This document shows, piece after piece, positions 1 to 5,114 of a DNA stretch of 5,114 nt. Positions within the stretch are counted from its first letter, which is position 1, and each line of letters opens with the position of its first letter. The position numbers and the translations under genes are program-made. The DNA is taken from contig NZ_ML142868.1 in assembly GCF_004138495.1 (NCBI RefSeq), forward strand, positions 77,443 to 82,556, read 5' to 3'. Source of the DNA: Phytoactinopolyspora endophytica. GTDB lineage: Bacteria > Actinomycetota > Actinomycetes > Jiangellales > Jiangellaceae. A model generated the notes under the pieces. It worked only from the letters and a program-made list of their open reading frames with translations, was not told where the DNA came from and searched no databases.

Positions 1-74
1 GCTTCGCACCGGCATTCGACGTCGCCACGGCGGTTGCCGATTACGTCGCGTGGCGCGCCGACAACCACCGCTGA
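1..74 (+). CDS. 3' end of upstream gene, possibly NAD-dependent epimerase/dehydratase (partial)
   Basis: An open frame enters from the left edge and ends at a TGA at 72-74. The visible residues, read from base 3, are FAPAFDVATAVADYVAW followed by RADNHR. A tail of this kind (a proline-aromatic turn, then an acidic/hydrophobic helix ending in DYxAWR) resembles the C-terminus of sugar-nucleotide epimerases/dehydratases of the extended SDR family, where a final helix follows the substrate-binding domain. That assignment is inference from about 23 residues and could be wrong. The frame has typical high-GC codon use. Its stop codon overlaps the Shine-Dalgarno of the next gene (AAGGAG at 74-79), so the two are probably co-transcribed. 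Confidence 0.45.
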   Translation, partial: FAPAFDVATAVADYVAWRADNHR

Positions 75-79
75 AGGAG
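74..79 (+). promoter_or_regulatory. Ribosome binding site of the PPOX gene
   Basis: AAGGAG lies 7 bases before the ATG at 87 and shares its first A with the stop codon of the preceding gene. It is a strong match to the anti-Shine-Dalgarno and fixes ATG 87 as the start. The overlap suggests translational coupling with the upstream gene. Confidence 0.75.
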
Positions 80-86
80 CACCCAC

Positions 87-470
87 ATGCTGGATCCCGA
101 CGTGCGCCGCGTACTCGACGGCGCCTCGATCGCTCACCTCGCCACCATCCTCCCGGACGGCTCGCCCCATGCCAGTCCCGTCTTTGTCGGCACCCTCGGC
201 GACCGGATCGCCTTCTTCACCGGACCCACTATGCGCAAGGCACGCAATCTGCGCCGCGACCCTCGGGTGGCGCTGTCCATCGCACCCGTCGACAACCCGT
301 TCGAGCCCGTTGTCGTCCGTGGCCGGGTCGTCGAATGGCTCGACGGCGATGGAGCGTGGGAGATCATCGACCGGCTGGCCATGAAGTACATCGGTGCGCC
401 GTACCCCCGAGGGCAGGAGCGCGTCGTGGCCGTCATCGAGCCCGAGCAACAAACCGTCGGTGTCGGGTGA
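87..470 (+). CDS. PPOX-class (probably F420-dependent) oxidoreductase, split-barrel fold
   Basis: A 127-residue single-domain protein of the pyridoxamine 5'-phosphate oxidase-like split-barrel family. Recognisable family features, in order, are the first strands reading IAHLATILPDGSPHASPVFV (about residues 15-34), a strand-turn FFTGPTMRKARNLRRDPRVA (about 48-67) with the basic KxRNLRRDPR segment that in relatives contacts the cofactor phosphate or phosphoglutamyl tail, and a closing strand VVAVIEPEQQTV near the C-terminus. Length agrees with the 125-145 residues usual for actinobacterial members such as the Rv1155-type proteins. These small cytosolic dimers use F420, sometimes FMN or haem, in redox reactions whose substrates are mostly unknown; F420 is favoured here by the family type and apparent actinobacterial host. 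It probably shares a transcript with the upstream gene and converges on the HTH_42 gene with a 28-bp gap. Confidence 0.88.
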   Translation: MLDPDVRRVLDGASIAHLATILPDGSPHASPVFVGTLGDRIAFFTGPTMRKARNLRRDPRVALSIAPVDNPFEPVVVRGRVVEWLDGDGAWEIIDRLAMKYIGAPYPRGQERVVAVIEPEQQTVGVG

Positions 471-498
471 GCATCCCCACCTGGCCATCCTCGGCTGA

Positions 499-1629
499 TC
501 ACTCCAGTGTTACGCCGGGAACCGGCTCGGGTGGGTTCACGACGGCCTCCTTGCCGAGAAACGCCGCGTGCGCGTCGGCAGACGAACGCAATGCGTCCAT
601 CTCGGCGACGCCGAATGACCGGTAGAGCTGGGTGTCGATGATGACCTGGCGCCGCTGGACTGTGCGTCTCCAGAAGCCGACGAGTTGCGTGTCGAGGATG
701 ACCAGTCCGACGTACGCGCCACGGCCTTCCGGCCGCAAAGCCCCGAACCCGGACCGGTCGATGATCGACCGGCTCTCGGAGTACGAGATGGCGTACTCGT
801 CGTACGGCTGAAGAAGCAGCACCCGAGGCCAGGCCGGACCGGAGAGCTCGTGCTTCTCCGGTCCGAGCGCGGCCTCCGGCTCGCCGTGCCAGTAGGTGAC
901 GTCATCGACGACGAAACTCTCCAGCGATCCCGACACCGTTCCAAGGCCGGCCTGGATGTCCGCCACGGTAAGCCCCGACCACCACGCGAAGTCCTTCACC
1001 GTCGCGGGACCCCGGCTGATGAAGTACCGCAGAGTCAGCTCGGCGAGAGCGACGTCCCGGGAGAGCCGCCTTGCCTGGCGTGCGCGTTCCTCCAGCAGAG
1101 CGTACGTGTGCTGCTTTCCTCGCCGCGGACCGCTGCAGATGACACGCTCCAGCTCGGCGTACATCAGGATGAGGCCGAGCCGCAGACCCTCGGCCACGAC
1201 ACCGGCGTCCGCCAGCGTCGCGGCGACTTCCTTCCGGGTCAGTGCGTTGCCGTCGGCGAGCGTGGCGCCGATGGCGTCCAGGCATGTGCCCAGCACATGC
1301 TCGTCCAGCTGGTGCTGGCGGTAGTAGTAGGCGTTGAACGCGTGGACGCGCGGCGCGGTCAGCTCAAGCAGCCACTGGATGTCCTCCGGTAACACAAAGT
1401 GCCAGGTGGGCCGGAGGACATGGGTCCGCAGCAGGGTGCCCGCGTCGAACGCTGCAAGCAGATCCTGCTCCGAGCCGGAGGTGAGCCTCTGCCGCACCGA
1501 CCACAACGCCGGCCCGAACTCCTGCGACTGCATGGCGACGAACCCTCGAAGGACATCGTCGGGCGCCGACCAGCGGCTGGCACACAGACCAACGGCATGC
1601 ATCCGCCACGGGGCAAGATCCTCGTCCAT
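499..1629 (-). CDS. Winged-helix HTH_42 family protein (AlkZ/YcaQ-like DNA glycosylase superfamily)
   Basis: A 376-residue cytosolic protein with the hallmarks of the HTH_42 (winged helix DNA-binding domain-containing, AlkZ/YcaQ) family. These are an N-terminal WRM/LxxxR helix (residues 8-20), the segment FVAMQSQEFGPALWSVRQRL (about 30-49), THVLRPTWHFV (about 69-79), a central winged-helix part, and a C-terminal beta region with LLLQPYDEYAISY and a GxxVILDTQLVGFWRR strand pair. In studied members (Streptomyces AlkZ, E. coli YcaQ/AlkX) this fold excises bulky alkylated bases and unhooks interstrand crosslinks. AlkZ uses a QxQ pair, and here Q34-S35-Q36 lies at the expected place, so glycosylase activity is plausible but unproven; many actinobacterial paralogues have unknown roles. 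No natural-product cluster is visible nearby. ATG 1629 is chosen because the conserved WRM helix needs it. No Shine-Dalgarno precedes it, and a TAATGT hexamer six bases upstream suggests a leaderless message. Confidence 0.85.
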   Translation of the reverse strand: MDEDLAPWRMHAVGLCASRWSAPDDVLRGFVAMQSQEFGPALWSVRQRLTSGSEQDLLAAFDAGTLLRTHVLRPTWHFVLPEDIQWLLELTAPRVHAFNAYYYRQHQLDEHVLGTCLDAIGATLADGNALTRKEVAATLADAGVVAEGLRLGLILMYAELERVICSGPRRGKQHTYALLEERARQARRLSRDVALAELTLRYFISRGPATVKDFAWWSGLTVADIQAGLGTVSGSLESFVVDDVTYWHGEPEAALGPEKHELSGPAWPRVLLLQPYDEYAISYSESRSIIDRSGFGALRPEGRGAYVGLVILDTQLVGFWRRTVQRRQVIIDTQLYRSFGVAEMDALRSSADAHAAFLGKEAVVNPPEPVPGVTLE

Positions 1630-1635
1630 GGGGAG

Positions 1636-1641
1636 ACATTA
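1636..1641 (-). promoter_or_regulatory. Candidate -10 element giving a leaderless HTH_42 transcript
   Basis: Read on the minus strand, TAATGT fits the TAnnnT -10 consensus and is followed by CTCCCC and the ATG at 1629. The spacing would put the transcription start on or within a base of the initiator A. No -35 hexamer is recognisable 16-19 bases upstream, and no purine-rich ribosome site exists. A -10-only promoter with a leaderless transcript is common in actinobacteria. The call is an inference from position and motif. Confidence 0.4.
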
Positions 1642-1710
1642 ATCGCCCCGGCCGACACTCTTGGTCGCCCGGCGTCCCGAGATCCACTCACGCCACCAGG
1701 GGACGCCACG

Positions 1711-1716
1711 TAGGCT
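1711..1716 (+). promoter_or_regulatory. Candidate -10 element for the LacI-family gene
   Basis: TAGGCT matches TAnnnT and would place a start near 1722-1723, just before the Shine-Dalgarno-like AGGAAGGGGG (1723-1732). No convincing -35 is present. The whole divergent spacer 1630-1740 otherwise shows no repeat or terminator. It holds only a lone AATCG half-site at 1641-1645 that resembles half of the operator found downstream, too little to claim autoregulation. Confidence 0.25.
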
Positions 1717-1722
1717 GAGGGC

Positions 1723-1732
1723 AGGAAGGGGG
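1723..1732 (+). promoter_or_regulatory. Ribosome binding site of the LacI-family gene
   Basis: The purine run AGGAAGGGGG ends 8 bases before ATG 1741. An in-frame TAG at 1711-1713 with no start codon between it and 1741 excludes a longer protein, so this site and the ATG define the N-terminus. Confidence 0.65.
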
Positions 1733-1740
1733 TCTCCCAC

Positions 1741-2775
1741 ATGCCCAAGGCGACGCGGGTCCGGCTCGCTGATGTGGCACGTCGAGCGGGCGTCTCACGC
1801 ACCACCGCTTCGGTCGTGCTCAACGGCAAACCCGACCGCATCCCGGTGGAGACCCAGCGTAAGGTCGAGCGAGCTGCTGCCGAACTGGAGTACCGGGCGA
1901 ACAGCATGGCCCGAGGGCTCCGGCTGCGGAGGTCGCTGACGATCGGCTTGATCTCTGATGACATTGCGTCGGAGCCCTTCGCGGGTGCCATGATCCGCGG
2001 TGCACATGAGGCGGCGTGGAAGGCCGGCTTCATGCTGGTAGTCCTCGAGACGATGGCGGATGATGAGCGGGAACGCCGCTCGATCGAAGACCTGCGCCAG
2101 CGTCAGGTCGACGGCTTTCTCTACGCCACCACCTACCACCAGATCAAGGAGCCCCCCGCGGCGCTCGCCGACTCCCCCACCGTCATGCTCGACGTCCGGG
2201 ATCCGCGCGGCGAGCTTAGCGGCGTGGTGCCCGACGAGATCGGCGGGGCGTACGAAGCCGTCTCGCAACTTATCGAAGCCGGCCACCGCCGGATCGGCTA
2301 TCTGCAGAACATCACGGACATCCCGGCCACGCGGCTGCGGCTCGAGGGCTACCGGAGGGCCCTGGCCGACGCCGGCATCCCGTTCGACCCCGGCCTGGTG
2401 GAGGTCACGCTTGCCGAAGATCGGATCAGGGCAACCGAGAGCGCGCGGCACATGCTCGCGCGGCCCGACCGGCCCACCGGGCTGTTCTGCTTCAGCGACC
2501 GGCCCGCCTCCGCTTCGTACGACGCGGCCGAATCGCTCGGGCTCCGCGTCCCCGAGGACGTGTCGATCGTCGGCTTCGACAACCTGGAACTGCTGACGGT
2601 TTGGGTCAACCCCGGCCTCACCACGATGCAGCTTCCACACGAAGCCATGGGCCGCTGGTCCGTTGAACAGCTGCTCCGTCACATCGAGGATCCAAGCCTG
2701 GAACCGGTGCAACATCTCATGCCGTGCCCGCTCGTCGTCCGGCGTTCTGTCGTCCCGCCGTCCGGGCGCTCTTAA
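1741..2775 (+). CDS. LacI-family transcriptional repressor of the downstream sugar ABC operon
   Basis: A 344-residue protein of ordinary LacI/GalR length. The N-terminal helix-turn-helix spans about residues 7-30 (VRLADVARRAGVS then RTTASVVLNGK). The recognition-helix residues equivalent to LacI Tyr17/Gln18/Arg22 are Arg20, Thr21 and Val25. The hinge helix has ARGL at 57-60, with Leu60 in the position of the minor-groove-inserting leucine. The rest is a periplasmic-binding-protein-like effector domain starting with LTIGLISDDIAS, and ending with the family signature RVPEDVSIVGFDNLE (about 269-283). It should bind DNA as a dimer and be released or modulated by a sugar. Its likely target is the pair of AATCGATT-centred palindromes about 180-215 bp downstream of its own stop, in front of the solute-binding protein gene. 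The effector cannot be read from the sequence. A possible stem-loop follows the stop. Confidence 0.93.
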   Translation: MPKATRVRLADVARRAGVSRTTASVVLNGKPDRIPVETQRKVERAAAELEYRANSMARGLRLRRSLTIGLISDDIASEPFAGAMIRGAHEAAWKAGFMLVVLETMADDERERRSIEDLRQRQVDGFLYATTYHQIKEPPAALADSPTVMLDVRDPRGELSGVVPDEIGGAYEAVSQLIEAGHRRIGYLQNITDIPATRLRLEGYRRALADAGIPFDPGLVEVTLAEDRIRATESARHMLARPDRPTGLFCFSDRPASASYDAAESLGLRVPEDVSIVGFDNLELLTVWVNPGLTTMQLPHEAMGRWSVEQLLRHIEDPSLEPVQHLMPCPLVVRRSVVPPSGRS

Positions 2776-2783
2776 GCCTGACG

Positions 2784-2816
2784 TTCCGGCCGCGGGCACC
2801 CGCGGGTCGCGCGGAA
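2784..2816 (+). terminator. Possible stem-loop terminator after the LacI-family gene
   Basis: Eight bases after the TAA, a GC-rich hairpin can form. The inner arms are CCGCGGG (2790-2796) and CCCGCGG (2799-2805), which fold as six pairs around GCAC, and the outer arms are TTCCG (2784-2788) and CGGAA (2812-2816). There is no T-tract behind it, as is frequent in actinobacterial terminators, so its efficiency is uncertain. Confidence 0.4.
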
Positions 2817-2893
2817 GCCGCATTGTCCTGACTCGCCCCTCCACGAACCTGCCCTGGAACAGACTCATGTGCCTCCCTCCCGTCATGGTCACG

Positions 2894-2942
2894 TAACGGA
2901 CGGCTAACGAAGCCTTGACGCGCACGCAACGGCGGATTAACG
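2894..2942 (+). repeat. Five TAACG-like pentamers at exact 11-bp spacing across the promoter
   Basis: Pentamers fitting YRACG start at 2894 (TAACG), 2905 (TAACG), 2916 (TGACG), 2927 (CAACG) and 2938 (TAACG), an 11-bp period without slippage. The third overlaps the -35 and the fifth the -10 of the predicted promoter. Head-to-tail units at 10-11 bp are the usual binding pattern of OmpR/PhoP-type response regulators, which is one possible reading. ACG is common in this DNA (three more copies lie out of phase nearby), so chance is not excluded. Confidence 0.35.
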
Positions 2943-2943
2943 T
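2915..2943 (+). promoter_or_regulatory. Promoter of the sugar ABC operon
   Basis: TTGACG (2915-2920) and TAACGT (2938-2943), separated by 17 bp, match the housekeeping sigma consensus (TTGACa, TAnnnT) well. Transcription would begin near 2950, giving a leader of about 99 bases to the ATG at 3049. The two palindromic operators begin within a few bases after this start, a position suited to repression by steric block. Confidence 0.6.
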
Positions 2944-2952
2944 CCACTCCAT

Positions 2953-2970
2953 TGCAGAATCGATTCTGCA
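2953..2970 (+). promoter_or_regulatory. LacI-family operator O1, perfect 18-bp palindrome
   Basis: TGCAGAATCGATTCTGCA is identical to its own reverse complement over 18 bp, with the central CG typical of LacI/GalR operators (general form AAnCGnTT). It lies between a predicted promoter and a sugar-transport operon and next to a LacI-family gene, so it is the natural target of that repressor. Predicted coverage is about +3 to +21. Confidence 0.8.
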
Positions 2971-2973
2971 CAC

Positions 2974-2991
2974 GAACGAATCGATTTTGCG
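2974..2991 (+). promoter_or_regulatory. LacI-family operator O2, imperfect copy in tandem
   Basis: A second site shares the AATCGATT core (2979-2986) and agrees with O1 at 12 of 18 positions, including the right-hand TGC. Its centre is 21 bp from that of O1, two turns of B-DNA, so two repressor dimers would sit on the same face of the helix. The imperfect symmetry suggests weaker binding that may depend on the neighbouring dimer. Confidence 0.65.
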
Positions 2992-3011
2992 CATGGCCTA
3001 GACGGAGACCG

Positions 3012-3031
3012 TTGTCGGTCGACACCGACAA
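3012..3031 (+). repeat. Perfect 8-4-8 inverted repeat in the leader of the binding-protein gene
   Basis: TTGTCGGT (3012-3019), a CGAC spacer, then ACCGACAA (3024-3031) form a perfect inverted repeat. In RNA it would be an 8-bp stem with a four-base loop ending three bases before the AGGGAG ribosome site. In DNA it could be the site of another dimeric regulator. Its sequence is unrelated to O1/O2. Its role is unknown. Confidence 0.55.
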
Positions 3032-3034
3032 GAC

Positions 3035-3040
3035 AGGGAG
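3035..3040 (+). promoter_or_regulatory. Ribosome binding site of the solute-binding protein gene
   Basis: AGGGAG lies 8 bases before ATG 3049 and selects that start. The internal ATG at 3091 has a GAGAGG only one base ahead of it, which is too close to serve, so the 14-residue stretch before Met15 is probably translated. Confidence 0.7.
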
Positions 3041-3048
3041 ACAACGCC

Positions 3049-4494
3049 ATGACTCATCCAGCCACCCGCACGCCACAGCCGCCGAGAGGCATGCTCACTC
3101 GTCGCCATGCCCTCAGGCTCACAGCCGGCCTTGCCGCCATTGGCCCGCTCGCGACGGCGTGCGGCGGCGAGGACAGCGACAGATCCACAGCCGGCGATGA
3201 GCTCGGCGGCACTCTCCGCATCGCGATGTTCACCGACAACGACGCGATCGAGGACCCGCGGGTTCAAAGCTTCAACGAGGAGTACCCAGACATCAACGTG
3301 GAGTTCGTGCCCATCAGCGGCACAGACTGGGAGGAGTACTTCAGCAAGCTGCTCACCGAGGTGGCGGCCGGCAAGGCCCCCGACCTGATCGTCGTCGCGA
3401 CCGAGGGCACACAGCTGTTCGCCGGTCAAGGCCTGGTACAGCCGCTCGACGAGTTCGTCCAACGTGACGCCGATGAGCTCGAAGAGTACTTCGAGGATGT
3501 TCATCCGGCGCTGGTCGAGGCGATGATGTACGAAGGCTCCCTGTACCAGTTTCCGGACGATTTCAACGCGGCGAACATGTACCTGAACACGAGTCTCATG
3601 AAAGAGGCCGGACTCGAGATGCCCGCGCCGGACTGGGATGTCCAGGAGTTCGAGCGGTATATCCGGGAGATCAAGGACGCGACGGGGAAGTTCGGCTATG
3701 GCTGGACCAACCGGCTGTGGGGCTCGTGGATGCCCTGGATCTTCGTCAACGGCGGCAACCTGTTCACAGAAGAGCGCGCTCCCGGTGGTGAGTGGCTCTG
3801 GGACCGGTTCTATACCGACGACCCGGCCGGGGAGGGCCGCGGTGGTGGCTGGCGCTGGGAACAGCCCACAGCGAACTCGCCGGAGGTCGTGGAAGCGCTC
3901 GAGTTCGTGGTCCGGTTACGTGAGGACGACCTGACTCCGGCAGTGGAGGTCGGCGGCGGTGGGCTGCTCGAGGGCCTGTTCGCATCCAACGAGCTCGGGA
4001 TGACACCCGCCGGTGGGTTCTGGACCGGCGGTCTGGCCGAAGCGGGTCTGGAACCCGACGATTTCGACGTCCAGCTCTTTCCCGGCTGGGAAAGCCAGCG
4101 GCATCAGTTCGGCACCGGCGGCTTCGCCATAGCGGCCGACACCGACAATCCCGAGGCCGCGTGGGCTTGGATCAAGCACACGATCAAGCGCGACGTCATG
4201 GAACTTCGACCGGAGCACCGGAACAACGTCACCACACCGGTGCGCCGGTCCATGGTGACGGAGGAACGATACGCGGAGACCGGCCCGTCGAACTGGCAGA
4301 TCTTCTACTCCACACTCGATGATCACCCGGACTCCGCGCCCATCCCCGCGCCTCCGGTCGCGAACGCGACGACCGAAGCGTTCGTGCGCTGGACGCAACA
4401 GGCCATGAACGGCGACATGACCCCGCAAGAGGCCATGGATGGGTTGCAGGCCGATCTCGAGCGGATCGTCGCCGACTACGGCTCCCAGTACTGA
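3049..4494 (+). CDS. Extracellular sugar-binding lipoprotein of an ABC importer (solute-binding protein family 1)
   Basis: A 481-residue precursor. The N-terminus carries a twin-arginine-like signal, TRRHALRL (residues 17-24, Arg18-Arg19), a short hydrophobic stretch and a lipobox-like LATAC with Cys38 as the lipidated residue, so the protein is probably exported folded and anchored to the outer face of the membrane. After a polar linker the mature fold starts with GGTLRIAMFTDND (about 53-65), followed by family-1 landmarks: a FNEEYPDINVEFV strand, AGKAPDLIVV, the YQFPDDFNAANMYLN region and, near 217-232, an aromatic-rich stretch (Tyr217, Trp219, Trp224, Trp227, Trp230) ahead of VNGGNLF. Aromatic residues commonly stack on sugar rings in this family, but the substrate cannot be named. 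A GRGGGW segment and a VGGGG run look like loop insertions. It heads the operon and is followed after 22 bp by the permease gene. Confidence 0.93.
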   Translation: MTHPATRTPQPPRGMLTRRHALRLTAGLAAIGPLATACGGEDSDRSTAGDELGGTLRIAMFTDNDAIEDPRVQSFNEEYPDINVEFVPISGTDWEEYFSKLLTEVAAGKAPDLIVVATEGTQLFAGQGLVQPLDEFVQRDADELEEYFEDVHPALVEAMMYEGSLYQFPDDFNAANMYLNTSLMKEAGLEMPAPDWDVQEFERYIREIKDATGKFGYGWTNRLWGSWMPWIFVNGGNLFTEERAPGGEWLWDRFYTDDPAGEGRGGGWRWEQPTANSPEVVEALEFVVRLREDDLTPAVEVGGGGLLEGLFASNELGMTPAGGFWTGGLAEAGLEPDDFDVQLFPGWESQRHQFGTGGFAIAADTDNPEAAWAWIKHTIKRDVMELRPEHRNNVTTPVRRSMVTEERYAETGPSNWQIFYSTLDDHPDSAPIPAPPVANATTEAFVRWTQQAMNGDMTPQEAMDGLQADLERIVADYGSQY

Positions 4495-4516
4495 CGCAGG
4501 GCAGGGGCCGGAGACA

Positions 4517-5114
4517 ATGACATACGACCTTGCACACGCGCCGCGGCGCCGGCTCACGCGGGCGTTCGCTGCAAACGATCTCGACGGGGTCCGGCGTCGC
4601 CGGGCCGTCCTGGGCTATCTGTTCCTGCTGCCCAGCCTCGGCGGTATTGCCGTGTTCGTCGTGATCCCGATGGTCGCGGCCTTCGTGCTGAGCCTGTTCC
4701 GATGGAACATGATCAGGCCGCCTCAGTTCGTCGGCCTGGAGAACTACGAGCGGCTCATCGGCGACGCGCGACTGCTGACGACGTTCGTCAACACCGCACT
4801 GTTCGTGGTCCTCGCCGTGGGCCTCCAGCTGTCCCTCGCCCTGTTCCTGGCCCTGGGACTGCAGCGCCGGATGCCGAACTGGCTGCGGACGCTCCTACGG
4901 GCGTCCTATGTCTTTCCGCTGCTCACATCGGCGGCGTCGATATCGATCGTGCTCAGTTACATGTTCAGCGAGAGCTTCGGCATCGTGAACTACTACCTGG
5001 GCCTGATCGGCATCGAGCCTATCGCCTGGTTGAACTCGTCGCGGTGGGCGCTCATCGCCGTCGTGCTCGCATTCGTATGGCACCAGCTCGGCTTCACCTT
5101 CCTCATACTGCTCG
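4517..5114 (+). CDS. Sugar ABC transporter permease, MalF/UgpA type (partial, runs off the right edge)
   Basis: An open frame from ATG 4517 reaches the window end with no stop: 199 complete codons of an expected 290-320. A basic cytoplasmic N-terminus (RRRLTR, then VRRRRA at 25-30) precedes a first membrane helix containing GYLFLLPSLGGIAVFVVIPMV (about 33-53), the helix 1 pattern of MalF-like permeases. Next come the family segment SLFRWNMIRPPQFVGLENYERLI (59-81) and further helices at about 90-115, 129-150 and 176-199. The conserved EAA loop that contacts the ATPase would lie further right and is not visible. It is the first of two permeases normally paired with a family-1 binding protein; the ATPase may be a shared MsiK-type protein encoded elsewhere, as is common in actinomycetes. 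Likely ribosome sites are AGGGG at 4503-4507 or the closer GGAG at 4510-4513. The gene is co-transcribed with the binding protein. Confidence 0.92.
   Translation, partial: MTYDLAHAPRRRLTRAFAANDLDGVRRRRAVLGYLFLLPSLGGIAVFVVIPMVAAFVLSLFRWNMIRPPQFVGLENYERLIGDARLLTTFVNTALFVVLAVGLQLSLALFLALGLQRRMPNWLRTLLRASYVFPLLTSAASISIVLSYMFSESFGIVNYYLGLIGIEPIAWLNSSRWALIAVVLAFVWHQLGFTFLILL

Noticed and set aside
466..513. Terminator between the convergent PPOX and HTH_42 genes
   Set aside because: Only four-base arms are visible (GGTG/CACC at 466-481 and CACT/AGTG just inside the HTH_42 3' end), with no T-tract; too weak to call.
685..1392. Plus-strand open frame (235 codons) opposite the HTH_42 gene
   Set aside because: Antisense shadow of a protein with recognisable family motifs; no ribosome site or family similarity.
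1636..1650. LacI operator in the divergent spacer (autoregulation)
   Set aside because: Only the half AATCG (1641-1645) matches; the other half is GC-rich with no symmetry, so no operator is claimed.
1795..2994. Long minus-strand open frame (399 codons) opposite the LacI gene
   Set aside because: Almost entirely antisense to a clear LacI-family gene; its length follows from the GC-rich third positions of the real frame. The composition (Arg, Gly, Asp, His rich) matches no fold I recognise. Only its SD-preceded internal start at 2868 is kept as a low-interest finding.
2976..3004. Second promoter with a -10 at TAGACG (2999-3004)
   Set aside because: The hexamer does not end in T, no -35 stands at a proper distance, and the upstream TTGACG/TAACGT pair is far better.
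2952..3200. Plus-strand frame starting with TTG inside the operator region
   Set aside because: It begins within the palindromes, lacks a ribosome site and runs out of frame into the binding-protein gene; not a credible upstream ORF.
3916..4557. Minus-strand open frame (213 codons) opposite the end of the binding-protein gene
   Set aside because: Antisense to a well-supported gene and running across the junction with the permease; repetitive Arg/Gly/Val composition typical of shadows.

Overview
The window is high-GC DNA with tightly packed genes and strongly GC-biased codon third positions. Together with a PPOX-class, probably F420-type oxidoreductase, an actinobacterial HTH_42/AlkZ-like protein and a LacI-regulated sugar ABC operon led by a lipoprotein, this points to an actinomycete (Actinomycetota). 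The genus cannot be fixed from the sequence alone.

Layout. Bases 1-74 hold the last codons of an upstream gene, possibly the tail of an NAD-dependent epimerase/dehydratase. It is followed closely (87-470) by a small split-barrel PPOX/F420-type oxidoreductase. Converging on that from the minus strand (1629-499) is a winged-helix HTH_42 protein of the AlkZ/YcaQ DNA-glycosylase superfamily, which keeps a QxQ motif and appears to be translated from a leaderless message. Its start faces a LacI-family repressor (1741-2775, plus strand) across a 111-bp divergent spacer. After a 273-bp intergenic region comes a carbohydrate ABC uptake operon: a lipid-anchored solute-binding protein (3049-4494), then a MalF/UgpA-type permease (4517 onward) cut by the window edge. 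The second permease, and any glycoside hydrolases, would lie beyond base 5114.

How it fits together. The most informative stretch is 2890-3050, the control region of the sugar operon. It contains a good promoter (TTGACG, 17 bp, TAACGT) and, just downstream of the predicted transcription start, two tandem copies of a palindrome centred on AATCGATT. One copy is a perfect 18-bp palindrome, and the two centres are exactly 21 bp (two helical turns) apart. This is the expected form of a LacI-family operator (central CG), so the upstream LacI gene is very probably the local repressor and the sugar, or a derivative of it, the inducer. Two further signals sit there. One is a run of five TAACG-like pentamers at exact 11-bp spacing across the promoter. 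The other is a perfect 8-4-8 inverted repeat three bases before the ribosome binding site of the binding-protein gene.

The gene content is ordinary for an actinomycete chromosome. I see no mobile element, CRISPR array, RNA gene or clearly new multi-gene system. The points worth following are regulatory architecture and the AlkZ-like protein.
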